Shown: positions 35,737-45,547 of the stretch, piece after piece | How the letters are laid out: each line of letters starts with the position of its first letter | Numbering within the stretch: position 1 is the stretch's first letter | The notes under the pieces: generated by a model | What the model was told of the DNA's origin: nothing | Seen by the model: only the letters and a program-made list of their open reading frames with translations | Databases searched by the model: none | NCBI RefSeq assembly: GCF_965655635.1 | Contig: NZ_CBFHHE010000009.1 | Span: 1-64,000 of the forward strand | Source of the DNA: Nereida sp965655635 | GTDB lineage: Bacteria; Pseudomonadota; Alphaproteobacteria; Rhodobacterales; Rhodobacteraceae | Direction of reading: 5' to 3' | Length of the DNA stretch: 64,000 nucleotides | Position numbers and translations under genes: made by a program

Positions 35737-36780
35737 TTAGCGCTTAACAATCGACAAACACCGCGCGTTTTCGGCTTCAAGTGCGGAACAAAAACGCTGC
35801 GCATCTGCCAATTGATCAAACCCTAATGCGCGCAAACGGTAGAAGGTTTTTCCGTTCTTCTCAGCCGGCTCAATGACGCGTTTTTTCGTGGCCAGATAGC
35901 CGTCAAACGTTTTCGCCAAGCGGTTCCATTCGCCCCGCGCCACTTCTGCGCTGTCGAATGCGCCAAGTTGGACCAAAGGCGTACCCAACGGCACAGACGC
36001 GGGATCAACCTCAACACCTGTTGATGTGATATTCGCAGGGGCTGACGCCTGAATGACGTTATTGCGCATGACGCGGGCTTTCGGACGCAAAGAGGTGCCG
36101 ATACCGCCCTTTACAACGGCCACTTTGGGCGCTGGTGCCACGGGTGTCAGGCTGGGTGTATTTGCTGCGATTGAGGCAACCAACTCATCCAGAGCGGCTT
36201 TGGTCGCTGGGGTATTTCGGGCCACAGCACTGACTTGCTGAACATTGCTAAGGGACAAACTGCGGTCCGTCTCATTGTTCGCAGTCACATCGTTTGTTTC
36301 AGGCGCTGCCGTTACGGGCGCTTTTGCAGCGGAACCGTTGGACGTAGGCACAAGAACGCCCGCAACATCATCAGCCAATATTTCGACGGGCGCGGGCGCA
36401 AGCATCAGCTGATCTGGGGCGGCAGGGGCAGATCCCAATGCCGCGATCTCATTCACGGCCAACCCTTGGTGTGCCGCAGGCGTGCCTCCGGGCTTTTCAG
36501 GTTGGATGCGCATCGGACCTTCAAGGGCTTTGACCACGGGGACGCCGCTTACATCGCGCGAAATCAGATTATAGCTCCAGACTGCGACGCCAATCACCAA
36601 GGCGATCGAAGTCAGCGCACCTGCCGCGTTTACGATCAAATGGGGTTTTGAAGAGACGCTTTCAGCGCCAGAACCGGCCTCACCATAGCCGGTTTCACCA
36701 TAATAGTGCTGTTGTCCCGCATAAGCATCACGCCCACGCACAGCCGGTCCAGCACCCACGGAATGGGATTGTTTAAACAT
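35737..36780 (-). CDS. SPOR domain protein, single membrane anchor
   Basis: A 347-residue bitopic protein. The cytoplasmic N-terminus (about 48 residues) is followed by a membrane segment (NAAGALTSIALVIGVAVW), a long Ala/Pro-rich periplasmic linker and a C-terminal SPOR domain (about 265-347: LVQLGAFDSAEVARGEWNRL ... FYRLRALGF). SPOR domains bind denuded glycan strands at the division site. It lies between argS and nagZ. Confidence 0.88.
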   Translation of the reverse strand: MFKQSHSVGAGPAVRGRDAYAGQQHYYGETGYGEAGSGAESVSSKPHLIVNAAGALTSIALVIGVAVWSYNLISRDVSGVPVVKALEGPMRIQPEKPGGTPAAHQGLAVNEIAALGSAPAAPDQLMLAPAPVEILADDVAGVLVPTSNGSAAKAPVTAAPETNDVTANNETDRSLSLSNVQQVSAVARNTPATKAALDELVASIAANTPSLTPVAPAPKVAVVKGGIGTSLRPKARVMRNNVIQASAPANITSTGVEVDPASVPLGTPLVQLGAFDSAEVARGEWNRLAKTFDGYLATKKRVIEPAEKNGKTFYRLRALGFDQLADAQRFCSALEAENARCLSIVKR

Positions 36781-36888
36781 GTCGCCTCACTGCCCGCCGC
36801 CCTTGTTTTATGGGTCATTCGGGTCTCTAAACTTGCCTCAAACCCCCTCACCCACATGGGCAATTAGCGGACGGTGCGGCTTGTTAGA

Positions 36889-38628
36889 TCAGCGCATCTC
36901 GGTCGCAGGGGTTACCCCTAGAATACCTAAACCGTGAGAAATAACAACACAAACAGCCCTAATCAGCGCAATTTTCGCCTGTGACACCGCAGCATCGTCT
37001 TGGATGAAGCGCAATGAGTGGTCATCATTGCCACGGTTGTAAAGGCTGTGCATCTCGCTGGCTAAGTCATACAGATAAAACGCCACGCGGTGCGGCTCGT
37101 GGGTGCGGGCGGCCACTTCGACCAAACGGGGCCACTCTGCAAGCTTTTGGGCCATGGCGATTTCAGCCGCATGATCCAACATGCTCAGATCCGCGCTAGC
37201 AAGGGTGGCGTCATCCACCGCGATGCCCGCCTCGGCGGCTTTGCGCATCACCTGATGCACGCGCGCGCTGGCGTATTGGACATACCAAACCGCGTTGTCT
37301 TTGGACTGCTCGGTCACTTTGTCGATGTCAAAATCAAGTGGCGCATCATTCTTGCGCGTCAGCATCACAAAGCGCGTCACGTCTGGGCCAACCATTTCAA
37401 CGACATCCGCAAGGGTCACGAAAGTCCCTGCCCGTTTGGACATTTTGAACGGCTCACCGTTTTTCATCAGCTTCACCAATTGGCACAGCTTGATATCGAG
37501 GGCGACCTGCGTGTCAGACAACGCTGAAACCGCCGCTTTCATCCGCTTGACGTAACCACCGTGATCCGCGCCAAACACGTTGATCAAGCCGTCAAAGCCA
37601 CGGGTAATCTTGTCATAGTGATAGGCGATGTCAGGGGCGAAATAGGTCCATGCCCCATCAGATTTTTGCACTGGACGGTCCACATCATCACCGTAGTCGG
37701 TGGATTTGAACAAGGTCTGCTCACGCGGTTCCCAATCTTCGGGCAGCTTGCCTTTGGGCGGTTCAAGGGTGCCTGTATAGATCAACCCCTTGCTGCGCAG
37801 ATCCTCAATCGCCCCTTCAATCCGGCCCGTGCCATAAAGCGACTTTTCGCTAAAGAAAACATCCATGGATACGCCCAAAGCTGCCAGATCATCGCGGATC
37901 ATCGCCATCATGGCATCCGTTGCAAAAAGGCGCAGCTCAGCTAGCCAGACCTCTTCGGGCTGATCCACATAGGCGTCGCCCACTTTGTCTTTAAGTGCGA
38001 TGCCCACTTCAATCAGGTAATCACCAGGGTACGTACCATCCGCAAAAGCGACCTGCTGCCCATGCGCTTCAAGGTAGCGCAGGTAGACCGAGCGCGCCAA
38101 AACATCGACCTGCCCGCCGCCATCGTTGATGTAGTATTCGCGGGTCACGTCATAGCCTGCATACGCCAAAAGTGAGGCAAGCGCGTCACCAAAAACCGCC
38201 CCGCGGGTGTGGCCCACGTGCAGCGGGCCCGTTGGGTTTGCGCTGACATATTCCACGTTGATCTTTTTGCCGCCGCCAATATTGCTTTGACCGAACTGCG
38301 TATCAACAAGGGCGGACTTCACCACGCCCTGCCACAGAGCTTTGGACAAACGCAGGTTCAAAAACCCGGGGCCTGCCACATCGGCGGCCTCAATCCGTGG
38401 ATCGTTCAGCAACGCCGCAGCAAGTGCATCAGCAATATCACGCGGCTTCATCTTGGACGGTTTGGCCAGCACCATCGCGGCATTCGTGGCCATGTCACCG
38501 TGGCTTGCGTCACGCGGCGGCTCGACGGTGACATTATCGAAACTCAGCCCCTCGGCCAAAACACCTGCCTGCACCACCCCCTCAAGCGACGTCACAACAA
38601 GGGCACGAATATCAGCAAACAAATTCAT
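36889..38628 (-). CDS. argS: Arginyl-tRNA synthetase
   Basis: A 579-residue class I synthetase. The N-terminal Add1 domain is followed by SANPTGPLHVGHTRGAVFGD (HIGH) and KMSKRAGTFVTLADV; the DALR anticodon domain ends the protein. The start at 38628 (MNLFADIRALV) is preferred, with AAGGA upstream; the frame opens 12 codons earlier without a better site. Like most ArgRS a canonical KMSK lysine pattern is weak; here KMSKR is present. Confidence 0.96.
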   Translation of the reverse strand: MNLFADIRALVVTSLEGVVQAGVLAEGLSFDNVTVEPPRDASHGDMATNAAMVLAKPSKMKPRDIADALAAALLNDPRIEAADVAGPGFLNLRLSKALWQGVVKSALVDTQFGQSNIGGGKKINVEYVSANPTGPLHVGHTRGAVFGDALASLLAYAGYDVTREYYINDGGGQVDVLARSVYLRYLEAHGQQVAFADGTYPGDYLIEVGIALKDKVGDAYVDQPEEVWLAELRLFATDAMMAMIRDDLAALGVSMDVFFSEKSLYGTGRIEGAIEDLRSKGLIYTGTLEPPKGKLPEDWEPREQTLFKSTDYGDDVDRPVQKSDGAWTYFAPDIAYHYDKITRGFDGLINVFGADHGGYVKRMKAAVSALSDTQVALDIKLCQLVKLMKNGEPFKMSKRAGTFVTLADVVEMVGPDVTRFVMLTRKNDAPLDFDIDKVTEQSKDNAVWYVQYASARVHQVMRKAAEAGIAVDDATLASADLSMLDHAAEIAMAQKLAEWPRLVEVAARTHEPHRVAFYLYDLASEMHSLYNRGNDDHSLRFIQDDAAVSQAKIALIRAVCVVISHGLGILGVTPATEMR

Positions 38629-38783
38629 AGGGCAGTTCCTTCGGGTATCTTCCGGTGTCTTCACTCGGGCGTGCCCACCAATGGCGAGCGGCGCAAATTA
38701 GGCGGCGTGGCGCGTTAACATTCCCTTACCACGCTGCACGCTAGGGTCAACAAATCGCGCGCCACGCCGCGTATACAGCTTTG

Positions 38784-39917
38784 TTAAAGTTCCAAATGCG
38801 CCTCGGCTTGGGCCAATGCAAAACGGTCCGTCATACCCGCGATATAATCGGCCACCAATCTGGCGCGCTCCACATCTTGCGTCGCGGCGGCCACGTCATC
38901 GGCCCACTCTTTGGGCAACAACTCCGGGCGGCTCATATAAAGCGGGAAAAGCCCCTCAACCACGCATGTGACACGCTTGCGCATTTCAACCACTTCGGGC
39001 GCGCGGTACATCTGTTTGAACAAGAACGCGCGGATAACTTTCAAGTCTGCCCACAAACCAGCTGAAAACTGCACCACAGGGGCGCCGTTGCTGCGCACTT
39101 GATCGGCGGATGTTATGCCCTTCAATAGCCCGCGTGAGGTTTTGATCACATCAGCGACCATCACACCAAAAACGCGGCGTAGCGCCTCGTGACGGCGCCG
39201 TTTTGGCGCAAGACCCGGATAGGCCGCATCCACCTGAGCGTAAGCATCGCCCACAATCGGCAACGCACAAATATCATCATCCGTGAAAAGTCCCGCGCGC
39301 AAACCGTCGTGCAAATCGTGATTGTTATACGCGATATCATCTGACAAGGCCGCAACCTGCGCTTCGGCGCTGGCGTGGGTGTGCAACTCAAGATCGTGGC
39401 GCGCAGTGTAATCCGACAGCGCAAAGGGCCACGGCTGCGGCACGGGGCCGTTGTGCTTTGCGATCCCTTCAAGACACTCCCATGTCAGGTTAAGCCCGTC
39501 GAATTCAGCGTAGTGCCTCTCAAGCGAGGTTACGATTTTAAGCGCCTGCGCGTTGTGATCAAACCCACCGTAAGGTTGCATCAATGCGTCCAGCGCGTCT
39601 TCGCCTGTGTGCCCAAACGGTGGGTGCCCCAAATCATGGGCCAGCGCGATCGCCTCGGTCAGATCAAGATCAAGGTCCAGTGCCCCCGCCACAGTGCGGG
39701 CCACCTGCGCCACCTCGATAGTATGGGTTAGACGCGTGCGATATGCATCGCCTTCGTGTTCCACAAAAACTTGGGTTTTGTGTTTGAGGCGGCGGAATGC
39801 GCTGGCGTGAATGATGCGGTCGCGGTCGCGCTGAAAAGGAGAGCGGAAGTCGTATTCCTGTTCAGAGACCAACCTGCCGCGGCTATCGCCGGGGGTGGAC
39901 GCGTAAAGTGCCGTCAT
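38784..39917 (-). CDS. dgt: dGTPase-like HD-domain triphosphohydrolase
   Basis: A 377-residue protein of the Dgt type 2 family. Metal ligands are visible in RTRLTHTIEVAQVAR, LAHDLGHPPFGHTGED and a later DDIAYNNHD. It would hydrolyse dNTPs to nucleosides and triphosphate. ATG 39917 (MTALYASTPGDSRGR) is chosen; the earlier in-frame start is not family-like. It is divergent from the Fe-S carrier gene, 77 nt apart. Confidence 0.9.
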   Translation of the reverse strand: MTALYASTPGDSRGRLVSEQEYDFRSPFQRDRDRIIHASAFRRLKHKTQVFVEHEGDAYRTRLTHTIEVAQVARTVAGALDLDLDLTEAIALAHDLGHPPFGHTGEDALDALMQPYGGFDHNAQALKIVTSLERHYAEFDGLNLTWECLEGIAKHNGPVPQPWPFALSDYTARHDLELHTHASAEAQVAALSDDIAYNNHDLHDGLRAGLFTDDDICALPIVGDAYAQVDAAYPGLAPKRRRHEALRRVFGVMVADVIKTSRGLLKGITSADQVRSNGAPVVQFSAGLWADLKVIRAFLFKQMYRAPEVVEMRKRVTCVVEGLFPLYMSRPELLPKEWADDVAAATQDVERARLVADYIAGMTDRFALAQAEAHLEL

Positions 39918-39994
39918 GTGTCTGCCGTCTCTTGTGATGCCTGCCTGTGGTCTTATATGATGAGGTGTCTGATGCCACAACAGGTGCCTTTACC

Positions 39995-40321
39995 ATGCTC
40001 ACACTGCCCCCCACCGTCACGCCCCGCGCGTTTGAACGCCTTGCTGAAATTGGCGCTGCCGCAAACGGTAAAGTGCTGCGCATCGCGGTTGAGGGCGGCG
40101 GATGCTCTGGGTTTCAATACGAGATCGACCTCGACACCCCCAAAGATGATGATCTTGTGCTCAGCGGCGCTGGCGAAAGCGTGGTGCTTGATCCGGTGTC
40201 TTTGCCGTTTTTGGCCGATGCAGTAATTGATTTCGAGGAAGAGCTGATTGGCGCACGGTTTGTTATCAACAACCCCAACGCGACAAGTTCATGCGGCTGC
40301 GGCACCAGCTTTTCAATGTAG
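39995..40321 (+). CDS. erpA: A-type iron-sulfur carrier (ErpA/IscA/HesB family)
   Basis: A 108-residue protein with the three Fe-S cysteines Cys37 (EGGGCSGFQY), Cys100 and Cys102 (SSCGCGTSF). It delivers [4Fe-4S] or [2Fe-2S] clusters to target enzymes. ATG 39995 gives the usual length; the frame opens 16 codons earlier. The subfamily (ErpA or IscA) is judged by the SSCGCGTSF end and is likely ErpA. Confidence 0.87.
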   Translation: MLTLPPTVTPRAFERLAEIGAAANGKVLRIAVEGGGCSGFQYEIDLDTPKDDDLVLSGAGESVVLDPVSLPFLADAVIDFEEELIGARFVINNPNATSSCGCGTSFSM

Positions 40322-40400
40322 CGATTAATCCGCGCCATAAGGCCCATCAAAGGCGCAAAAAGCGCTTTCCGCCCGCCGTGGCCCGTGGCACAAGTGCCCC

Positions 40401-41180
40401 ATGAAAATCGCAAGCTTCAACATCAACGGGATCAAAGCCCGCCTGCCCGCCCTTCTTGAATGGCTATCCGAGGCGCAGCCCGATGTGGCCGTGTTGCAAG
40501 AGATCAAATCCGTGGATGAAGCATTCCCCCGCGAGCCGATCGAAGACCTTGGCTACATCGTGGAAACCCACGGCCAAAAGTCGTTCAATGGCGTGGCTAT
40601 CTTGTCAAAACTACCGCTTGAGGACATCCAACGCGGCCTACCCGTCGACGAGACCGACGAACAGGCAAGGTGGATTGAAGCCACTGTTGTTGGCAAGCAG
40701 GCGATCCGTATATGCGGGCTGTACCTACCCAACGGCAATCCTGTGCCTGGGCCGAAATACGACTATAAACTTGCGTGGATGGACCGTCAGATTGCCCACG
40801 CAAAGAACATGTTGCGCCAAGATATGCCGTTTTTGATGGCCGGTGATTACAACATTATCCCGCAACCCGAAGACTGCGCCAACCCTGCGGCCTGGGCGGG
40901 TGATGCGCTGTACCGTCTTGAAAGCCGCACCAAGTTTCGCGAACTGTGCGCGCTTGGCCTTACAGAGGCGTTTCGTGCGCGCAACGCGGCCCCCGAACAA
41001 TACACGTTTTGGGATTATCAAGCGGGCGCCTACAACCGCAATGACGGCATTCGAATTGACCACTTTTTGCTGTCGCCCCAAGCCGCTGACCTGCTGACAG
41101 ATTGTCAGATAGACGCCCATGTGCGCGGCCGCGAAAAGCCCTCGGACCACGTGCCGATTTGGGTCGAGTTGGACATTTAG
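40401..41180 (+). CDS. xth: Exodeoxyribonuclease III
   Basis: A 259-residue AP endonuclease/3' exonuclease of base excision repair. KIASFNINGIKARLP at the start, VAVLQEIKSVDEAFP with the metal Glu, AGDYNIIP and the final SDHVPIWVEL give a complete active site. It lies 79 nt after the Fe-S carrier gene. Confidence 0.95.
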   Translation: MKIASFNINGIKARLPALLEWLSEAQPDVAVLQEIKSVDEAFPREPIEDLGYIVETHGQKSFNGVAILSKLPLEDIQRGLPVDETDEQARWIEATVVGKQAIRICGLYLPNGNPVPGPKYDYKLAWMDRQIAHAKNMLRQDMPFLMAGDYNIIPQPEDCANPAAWAGDALYRLESRTKFRELCALGLTEAFRARNAAPEQYTFWDYQAGAYNRNDGIRIDHFLLSPQAADLLTDCQIDAHVRGREKPSDHVPIWVELDI

Positions 41181-41204
41181 GCAGGTCATTATCTGGCAGA
41201 GCAG

Positions 41205-42377
41205 CTAAAATGCTTTGGTCACGTCATAGCCGTAGAGCCAATTGAACTTTCGCACGGCCGCAGATGGCGCAATCGCTGAACCACCTCGCAAAACTGCATG
41301 AGCTACGGCCTGTAGTGCCTTGTTTTCTATGTGGTAGTTTCGCGCGTTAGCATTCGCCGCCTCAATTGCACGCACGACCCGCGCACGGCGGGTGTCTTGG
41401 AACAATTGCAAACCGCGCTGGACCCCTGCGCCAGATTGATCCCCCGATTGAGATTGCGCCAACGCCGCCGGCAAACACCACGCATCTTCCAGCGCGAGGT
41501 TCGCGCCTTGGGCCAAAAACGGCAAGGTTGGATGGGCCGCGTCCCCGATCAGAACCGCGGATGCACCATTGGCAGAACCGTACCATTTCTGCGCAACGGG
41601 CCGCCGAAATAACCCCCAAATATGCACCTCGTTCACTTGCGACAGCCATTCTTGCACGGGGCCGCCGAAGTCTGCGAAAGCGGCACGAAGGGCCTCAGGG
41701 TCATCTGGGGTGCTCCAACTATCTGCGGCCCACGTGCTGCGCTCTTGCACAGCCACGATATTGCGCCGCCCACCTTTCAGCGGATAACTCACTAAATGCC
41801 GACCAGCGCCCATGAAAACCTGCGCCTCGGCAGGCTCATCAGGATGTGCATCAATGATCGCGCGCCATGCCACTTGGCCCGTAAAAAACGGAGCAGCATC
41901 ACCGCCAAGGGCCGCCCGCAGACCCGAACGCGCACCGTCAGCCGCAACTGTGAGTACTGGTTCTGTGGGGCACGCACTGCCCGCCTTAACTTTTACATTC
42001 AGATTAAGATCAATCCCTAAGCTGCCGAAATCGTGTGATAAAGCCGCGATCAGATCCGCGCGATGTGCCATCAAAAACATGCCATCGACGTTGGTAAAAT
42101 CCATGCGCAGCACCTGTTTGCCGCGCTGGTCGCGTAAAACAACCCCGCGCCCCTCAAGGGATGTGTCGCGAAGTTCCGCGCCAAGCCCAAGCGCATCAAT
42201 CACGCGCATCCCGTTCGGGCTTAACTTCAACCCCGCACCCACTTCGCGGATCTCAGGCGCTTGCTCAAACACGCATACTTTTGCCCCGCGCATCGCTGCA
42301 GCGCGTGCTGTGGCAAGCCCTGCTACGCCGCCGCCAACGACATTGATCTGCATGTGCTGAAGTTCACTTTTCATCAC
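41205..42377 (-). CDS. FAD-dependent aromatic-type monooxygenase
   Basis: A 390-residue flavoprotein of the PheA/UbiH-like group. The Rossmann motif VVGGGVAGLATARAAAMRG is at the N-terminus, DGARSGLRAALGG matches the DG motif and LIGDAAHPTLPFLAQGANLALED the GD motif. It resembles salicylate/3-hydroxybenzoate hydroxylases; the substrate is not determined. The start may be at 42377 or at 42353 (MQINVVGGG). It stands alone; no ring-cleavage genes are adjacent. Confidence 0.83.
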   Translation of the reverse strand: MMKSELQHMQINVVGGGVAGLATARAAAMRGAKVCVFEQAPEIREVGAGLKLSPNGMRVIDALGLGAELRDTSLEGRGVVLRDQRGKQVLRMDFTNVDGMFLMAHRADLIAALSHDFGSLGIDLNLNVKVKAGSACPTEPVLTVAADGARSGLRAALGGDAAPFFTGQVAWRAIIDAHPDEPAEAQVFMGAGRHLVSYPLKGGRRNIVAVQERSTWAADSWSTPDDPEALRAAFADFGGPVQEWLSQVNEVHIWGLFRRPVAQKWYGSANGASAVLIGDAAHPTLPFLAQGANLALEDAWCLPAALAQSQSGDQSGAGVQRGLQLFQDTRRARVVRAIEAANANARNYHIENKALQAVAHAVLRGGSAIAPSAAVRKFNWLYGYDVTKAF

Positions 42378-42420
42378 CCAGTCATAGCCCGCGCATCATG
42401 CAGGTGCAAAGCGGCAAAAG

Positions 42421-42458
42421 AAAAAAGGCACCACCGCACTATCGGTGATGCCTTTTTA
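42421..42458 (-). terminator. Intrinsic terminator downstream of dksA
   Basis: A-rich sequence, GGCA-C-CACCG, a 6-nt loop, then CGGTG-A-TGCC and a T tract form a stem with one mismatch, flanked by six A and five T. It lies 32 nt after the dksA stop and is symmetrical. Confidence 0.8.
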
Positions 42459-42489
42459 TTATCAATTACCAATCCGGCGGCGTTTTGCT

Positions 42490-42912
42490 TTAATCGTCAC
42501 GGTGTACTTTTTCGCGGCGCTCGTGACGCTCCTGCGCCTCAAGGCTCATGGTTGCGATCGGGCGTGCATCAAGACGTTTGAGGCTGATCGGCTCACCCGT
42601 AACAGAGCAATACCCAAACTCATCCTCATCGATACGGCGCAGCGCGGCGTCGATTTTTGAAACCAGTTTGCGCTGACGGTCACGTGTCCGCAGCTCAAGC
42701 GCGCGGTCTGTTTCCTCGGACGCACGATCGGCCACATCGGGAATATTGCGCGTACCGTCTTGCAAACCTTCGATGGTGTCGCGTGTGTCTGATTGCAGAT
42801 CGTGCTTCCACGCAAGCAACTTGCGGCGAAAGTACTCCAGCTGGCGATCATTCATGAACGGCTCGTCCTCGGCGGGACGATAGTCGTCTGGCAGAAAGGT
42901 CTCTGCTTTCAT
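42490..42912 (-). CDS. dksA: RNA polymerase-binding factor DksA, single-cysteine form
   Basis: A 140-residue protein that binds RNA polymerase through the secondary channel and works with ppGpp. The coiled-coil tip is intact, with Asp62 and Ala64 in DVADRASEE matching Asp74 and Ala76 of E. coli DksA. Only the first of the four zinc cysteines remains (Cys102 in GYCSVTGEPIS); the others are Thr, Ser and Ala. Rhodobacter sphaeroides DksA is likewise known to have a single cysteine. ATG 42912 is chosen for the family-like start MKAETFLPDDYRP and GAGGGAAG upstream. Confidence 0.93.
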   Translation of the reverse strand: MKAETFLPDDYRPAEDEPFMNDRQLEYFRRKLLAWKHDLQSDTRDTIEGLQDGTRNIPDVADRASEETDRALELRTRDRQRKLVSKIDAALRRIDEDEFGYCSVTGEPISLKRLDARPIATMSLEAQERHERREKVHRDD

Positions 42913-43151
42913 AGTAAAGCTTCCCTCAGTAATCATGCCGCGCCCCTGATACACGTAAAGGCCAGCGATTCATGTGCCCATCTAGCGCAAACGCCCCCTC
43001 CTGCCAAGGTCGAATTCGGGCAAAAACTGCATCATAGCCCTTGATAACAAGTTAATATTTGAATGTTTGCGCAACCTTTTTGTTGCCTGAATGAACTAAA
43101 CTGATAGGTTATCCACAACGACGCGAAAACCGCGCGATACATGAGGCAGAT

Positions 43152-44000
43152 ATGAAATTTACAGGCACCGATGGCTATGTGGCCACGGACGACCTGACCG
43201 TTGCGGTAAATGCGGCGGTCACATTGCAGCGTCCCCTTTTGGTTAAAGGCGAACCAGGCACCGGCAAAACGGAGCTGGCCTTACAAGTTGCGCGCGCGCT
43301 AAAAACACCGATCATCGAGTGGAACATCAAATCCACCACCCGTGCCCAACAAGGGCTTTACGAATACGATGCAGTTAGCCGCCTGCGCGATAGCCAGTTG
43401 GGTGATCCGAAGGTTAACGACGTCAGCAATTACATCCGCAAAGGCAAGCTTTGGGAGGCCTTCGACGCCCCCGAACGCGTTGTGCTGTTGATTGATGAGA
43501 TCGACAAAGCAGACATCGAATTCCCCAATGATCTGCTGCAAGAACTCGATAAAATGGCCTTTCACGTTTATGAGACTGGCCAAACCGTTCAGGCTACGCA
43601 CCGGCCCATCGTCATCATCACATCAAACAACGAAAAAGAACTGCCTGACGCGTTTTTGCGCCGCTGCTTTTTCCACTACATCAGCTTTCCAGACCCCGAG
43701 ACGCTGAAACAGATCATCGCGGTGCATCACCCTACCATCAAAGGGGATTTGCTGAACGCGGCTCTTACGCAGTTTTATGAAATCCGCGAAACGGATGGGC
43801 TGAAGAAAAAGCCATCAACCTCAGAAGTGCTGGATTGGCTGAAGCTGCTCTTAGCCGAAGATCTGACGGCACAGGATCTGAAACGCGACGGCGCAAATGC
43901 GCTGCCAAAACTTCACGGCGCGCTTTTGAAAAACGAACAAGACGTGCATTTGTTCGAACGGCTCGCGTTTATGGCGCGCAGCCAAACAGGGCGGCGATAA
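43152..44000 (+). CDS. MoxR-family AAA+ ATPase
   Basis: A 282-residue ATPase. Walker A is VKGEPGTGKTEL (residues 31-42), Walker B is VVLLIDEIDKAD, and TSNNEKELPDAFLRRCFFHY holds sensor 1 and the arginine finger region. MoxR ATPases act as chaperones with a VWA-domain partner; such a partner lies at 45721-46902 on the same strand, as in CoxD-CoxE. It is the first gene of this cluster. Confidence 0.92.
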   Translation: MKFTGTDGYVATDDLTVAVNAAVTLQRPLLVKGEPGTGKTELALQVARALKTPIIEWNIKSTTRAQQGLYEYDAVSRLRDSQLGDPKVNDVSNYIRKGKLWEAFDAPERVVLLIDEIDKADIEFPNDLLQELDKMAFHVYETGQTVQATHRPIVIITSNNEKELPDAFLRRCFFHYISFPDPETLKQIIAVHHPTIKGDLLNAALTQFYEIRETDGLKKKPSTSEVLDWLKLLLAEDLTAQDLKRDGANALPKLHGALLKNEQDVHLFERLAFMARSQTGRR

Positions 44001-44005
44001 GCATC

Positions 44006-44179
44006 GTGCGCGGTGTGGCTCTTCATTTGACACGGCGCAGAGCGTCACGCGCGGGCCTGCCTCAAAACGCCGACATCTTTGCCCAACTGCCGCGCCATGA
44101 TCGCGCGCGCACCCAAGAATTGCCGCAATCCAAGGCCATTTCGCCCATCGTAGTTGTTATGTTGCGGGGCGTTACCTGA
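44006..44179 (+). CDS. Possible small ORF between moxR and DUF2927 gene
   Basis: A 57-residue frame from GTG 44006 to TGA 44179, directly abutting the next ATG. It is basic (MRGVALHLTRRRASRAG at the start) and ends in a short hydrophobic stretch. I recognise no family. It fills the only gap in an otherwise tight cluster, but there is no clear ribosome-binding site and it may be non-coding. Confidence 0.3.
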   Translation: MRGVALHLTRRRASRAGLPQNADIFAQLPRHDRARTQELPQSKAISPIVVVMLRGVT

Positions 44180-45541
44180 ATGCGGTCAATTGTGTTTGCG
44201 GGCTTGTTTGCCCTTAGTTCTTGTGCCCCGACCAATACAAATTCAGTCACCAGCCGTGCGGCCGTGGATATGCCTGCGGTTAAGGTCTTTGCCACGCCGC
44301 GCCCGCGCCGCCCTGTTCGGTCAAACCGCGAGATTGCGCGTGATTTCATGGACCTCACGTTCCGGCTTGAAAGTGGCCGCAATGTGCCGGTTTTCACCCG
44401 GTTTGAGGGCCCAATTGAGGTGCGCCTGTCCGGCGACAATCTGCCCGCTACCATCACCCGGGATCTTGAGACATTGCTGCGCCGCTTGCGCAATGAGGCT
44501 GGCATCCCGATTAGCCGCACTGACACAGACAGCGCGCAGATCAACATCGAAATCATCCCTGCCCGCCAGCGGAAAAGCCTTGTGCCAAATGCTGCATGCT
44601 TTGTGGTACCGGGCGTTGCAACGTGGGACGCCTATAAAAAGGCGCGCCGCAGTCACGCGCTTGATTGGACGCAACTACAGACCCGTTCGCGCATTGCGGT
44701 CTTTTTGCCATCAGGCACAAGCCCCCAAGAAATGCGCGATTGTCTGAATGAAGAAGTGGCCCAAGGCCTTGGCCCGCTAAATGACCTTTATCGCCTTTCA
44801 GACAGCACTTTTAACGATGACAACTTTCATACGGTTTTGACCGGTTTTGACATGCTGATCCTGCGCGCCACCTATGCGCCCGAACTGCGCAGCGGCATGA
44901 GCGCCGCCCAAGTGCGCGCACGACTGCCCGCTATTCTGGCTAGCCTCAACCCGCGCGGGCAAGGCATTGGCAACCGCCAACGAACATCAACACCGCGCAC
45001 ATGGAGCGACGCAGTCACCACTGCTCTGTCGCGGCGCAGCAGCGTCCCCACGCGTATCAAATCCATCAATGAAGCCATGCGCATTGCCCAAGCAGAAGGT
45101 TGGACCGATGCCCGCAGTGCCTTGGGCCATTTCATCAAAGGCAGGCTGCACATGGGCAGTGACAATGCCCGCGCATTCAGCCACTTCCGCCAAGCGGATG
45201 CGATCTATGCCACCCTCCCTGATGCGGCACTACAACGCGCCCATGTTGGCGTCCACATGGCCGCGTTTTCGCTCACCCAAGGGGACGGTGAAGCCGCCGT
45301 AGCGTGGGTTGACCGTCACTTAAACGCTGCGCAAACCTCTGAAAACGCGGCACTTTTGGCGACACTCATGATGTTGAAGGCTGAAGGCCTAAGTCAGCAA
45401 GGCCGTGCGTCGGCTGCACAGCTTGTCAGGGTGGACAGTTTGGGGTGGGCGCGGTACGGGTTCGGCACAGAGAAAGAAGTGAGCGCGCGCCTCAAAGAGA
45501 TCGCCTCGCTCTCTCCACAGATTTGGCGCAGCGGAGGATAA
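44180..45541 (+). CDS. DUF2927-domain lipoprotein
   Basis: A 453-residue protein. The N-terminus is a short lipoprotein signal with lipobox ALSSC (Cys15). The DUF2927 region (about 50-220) has IARDFMDLTFRLESGR, VPVFTRFEGPIEVRL and NEEVAQGLGPLNDLYRLSDS, which looks like a metzincin-like degenerate fold without a zinc HExxH. The C-terminal ~150 residues are helical and repeat-like, possibly TPR-like. Function unknown. It lies inside the MoxR-VWA cluster, 6 nt before the small membrane protein. Confidence 0.83.
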   Translation: MRSIVFAGLFALSSCAPTNTNSVTSRAAVDMPAVKVFATPRPRRPVRSNREIARDFMDLTFRLESGRNVPVFTRFEGPIEVRLSGDNLPATITRDLETLLRRLRNEAGIPISRTDTDSAQINIEIIPARQRKSLVPNAACFVVPGVATWDAYKKARRSHALDWTQLQTRSRIAVFLPSGTSPQEMRDCLNEEVAQGLGPLNDLYRLSDSTFNDDNFHTVLTGFDMLILRATYAPELRSGMSAAQVRARLPAILASLNPRGQGIGNRQRTSTPRTWSDAVTTALSRRSSVPTRIKSINEAMRIAQAEGWTDARSALGHFIKGRLHMGSDNARAFSHFRQADAIYATLPDAALQRAHVGVHMAAFSLTQGDGEAAVAWVDRHLNAAQTSENAALLATLMMLKAEGLSQQGRASAAQLVRVDSLGWARYGFGTEKEVSARLKEIASLSPQIWRSGG

Positions 45542-45547
45542 TTCCCG

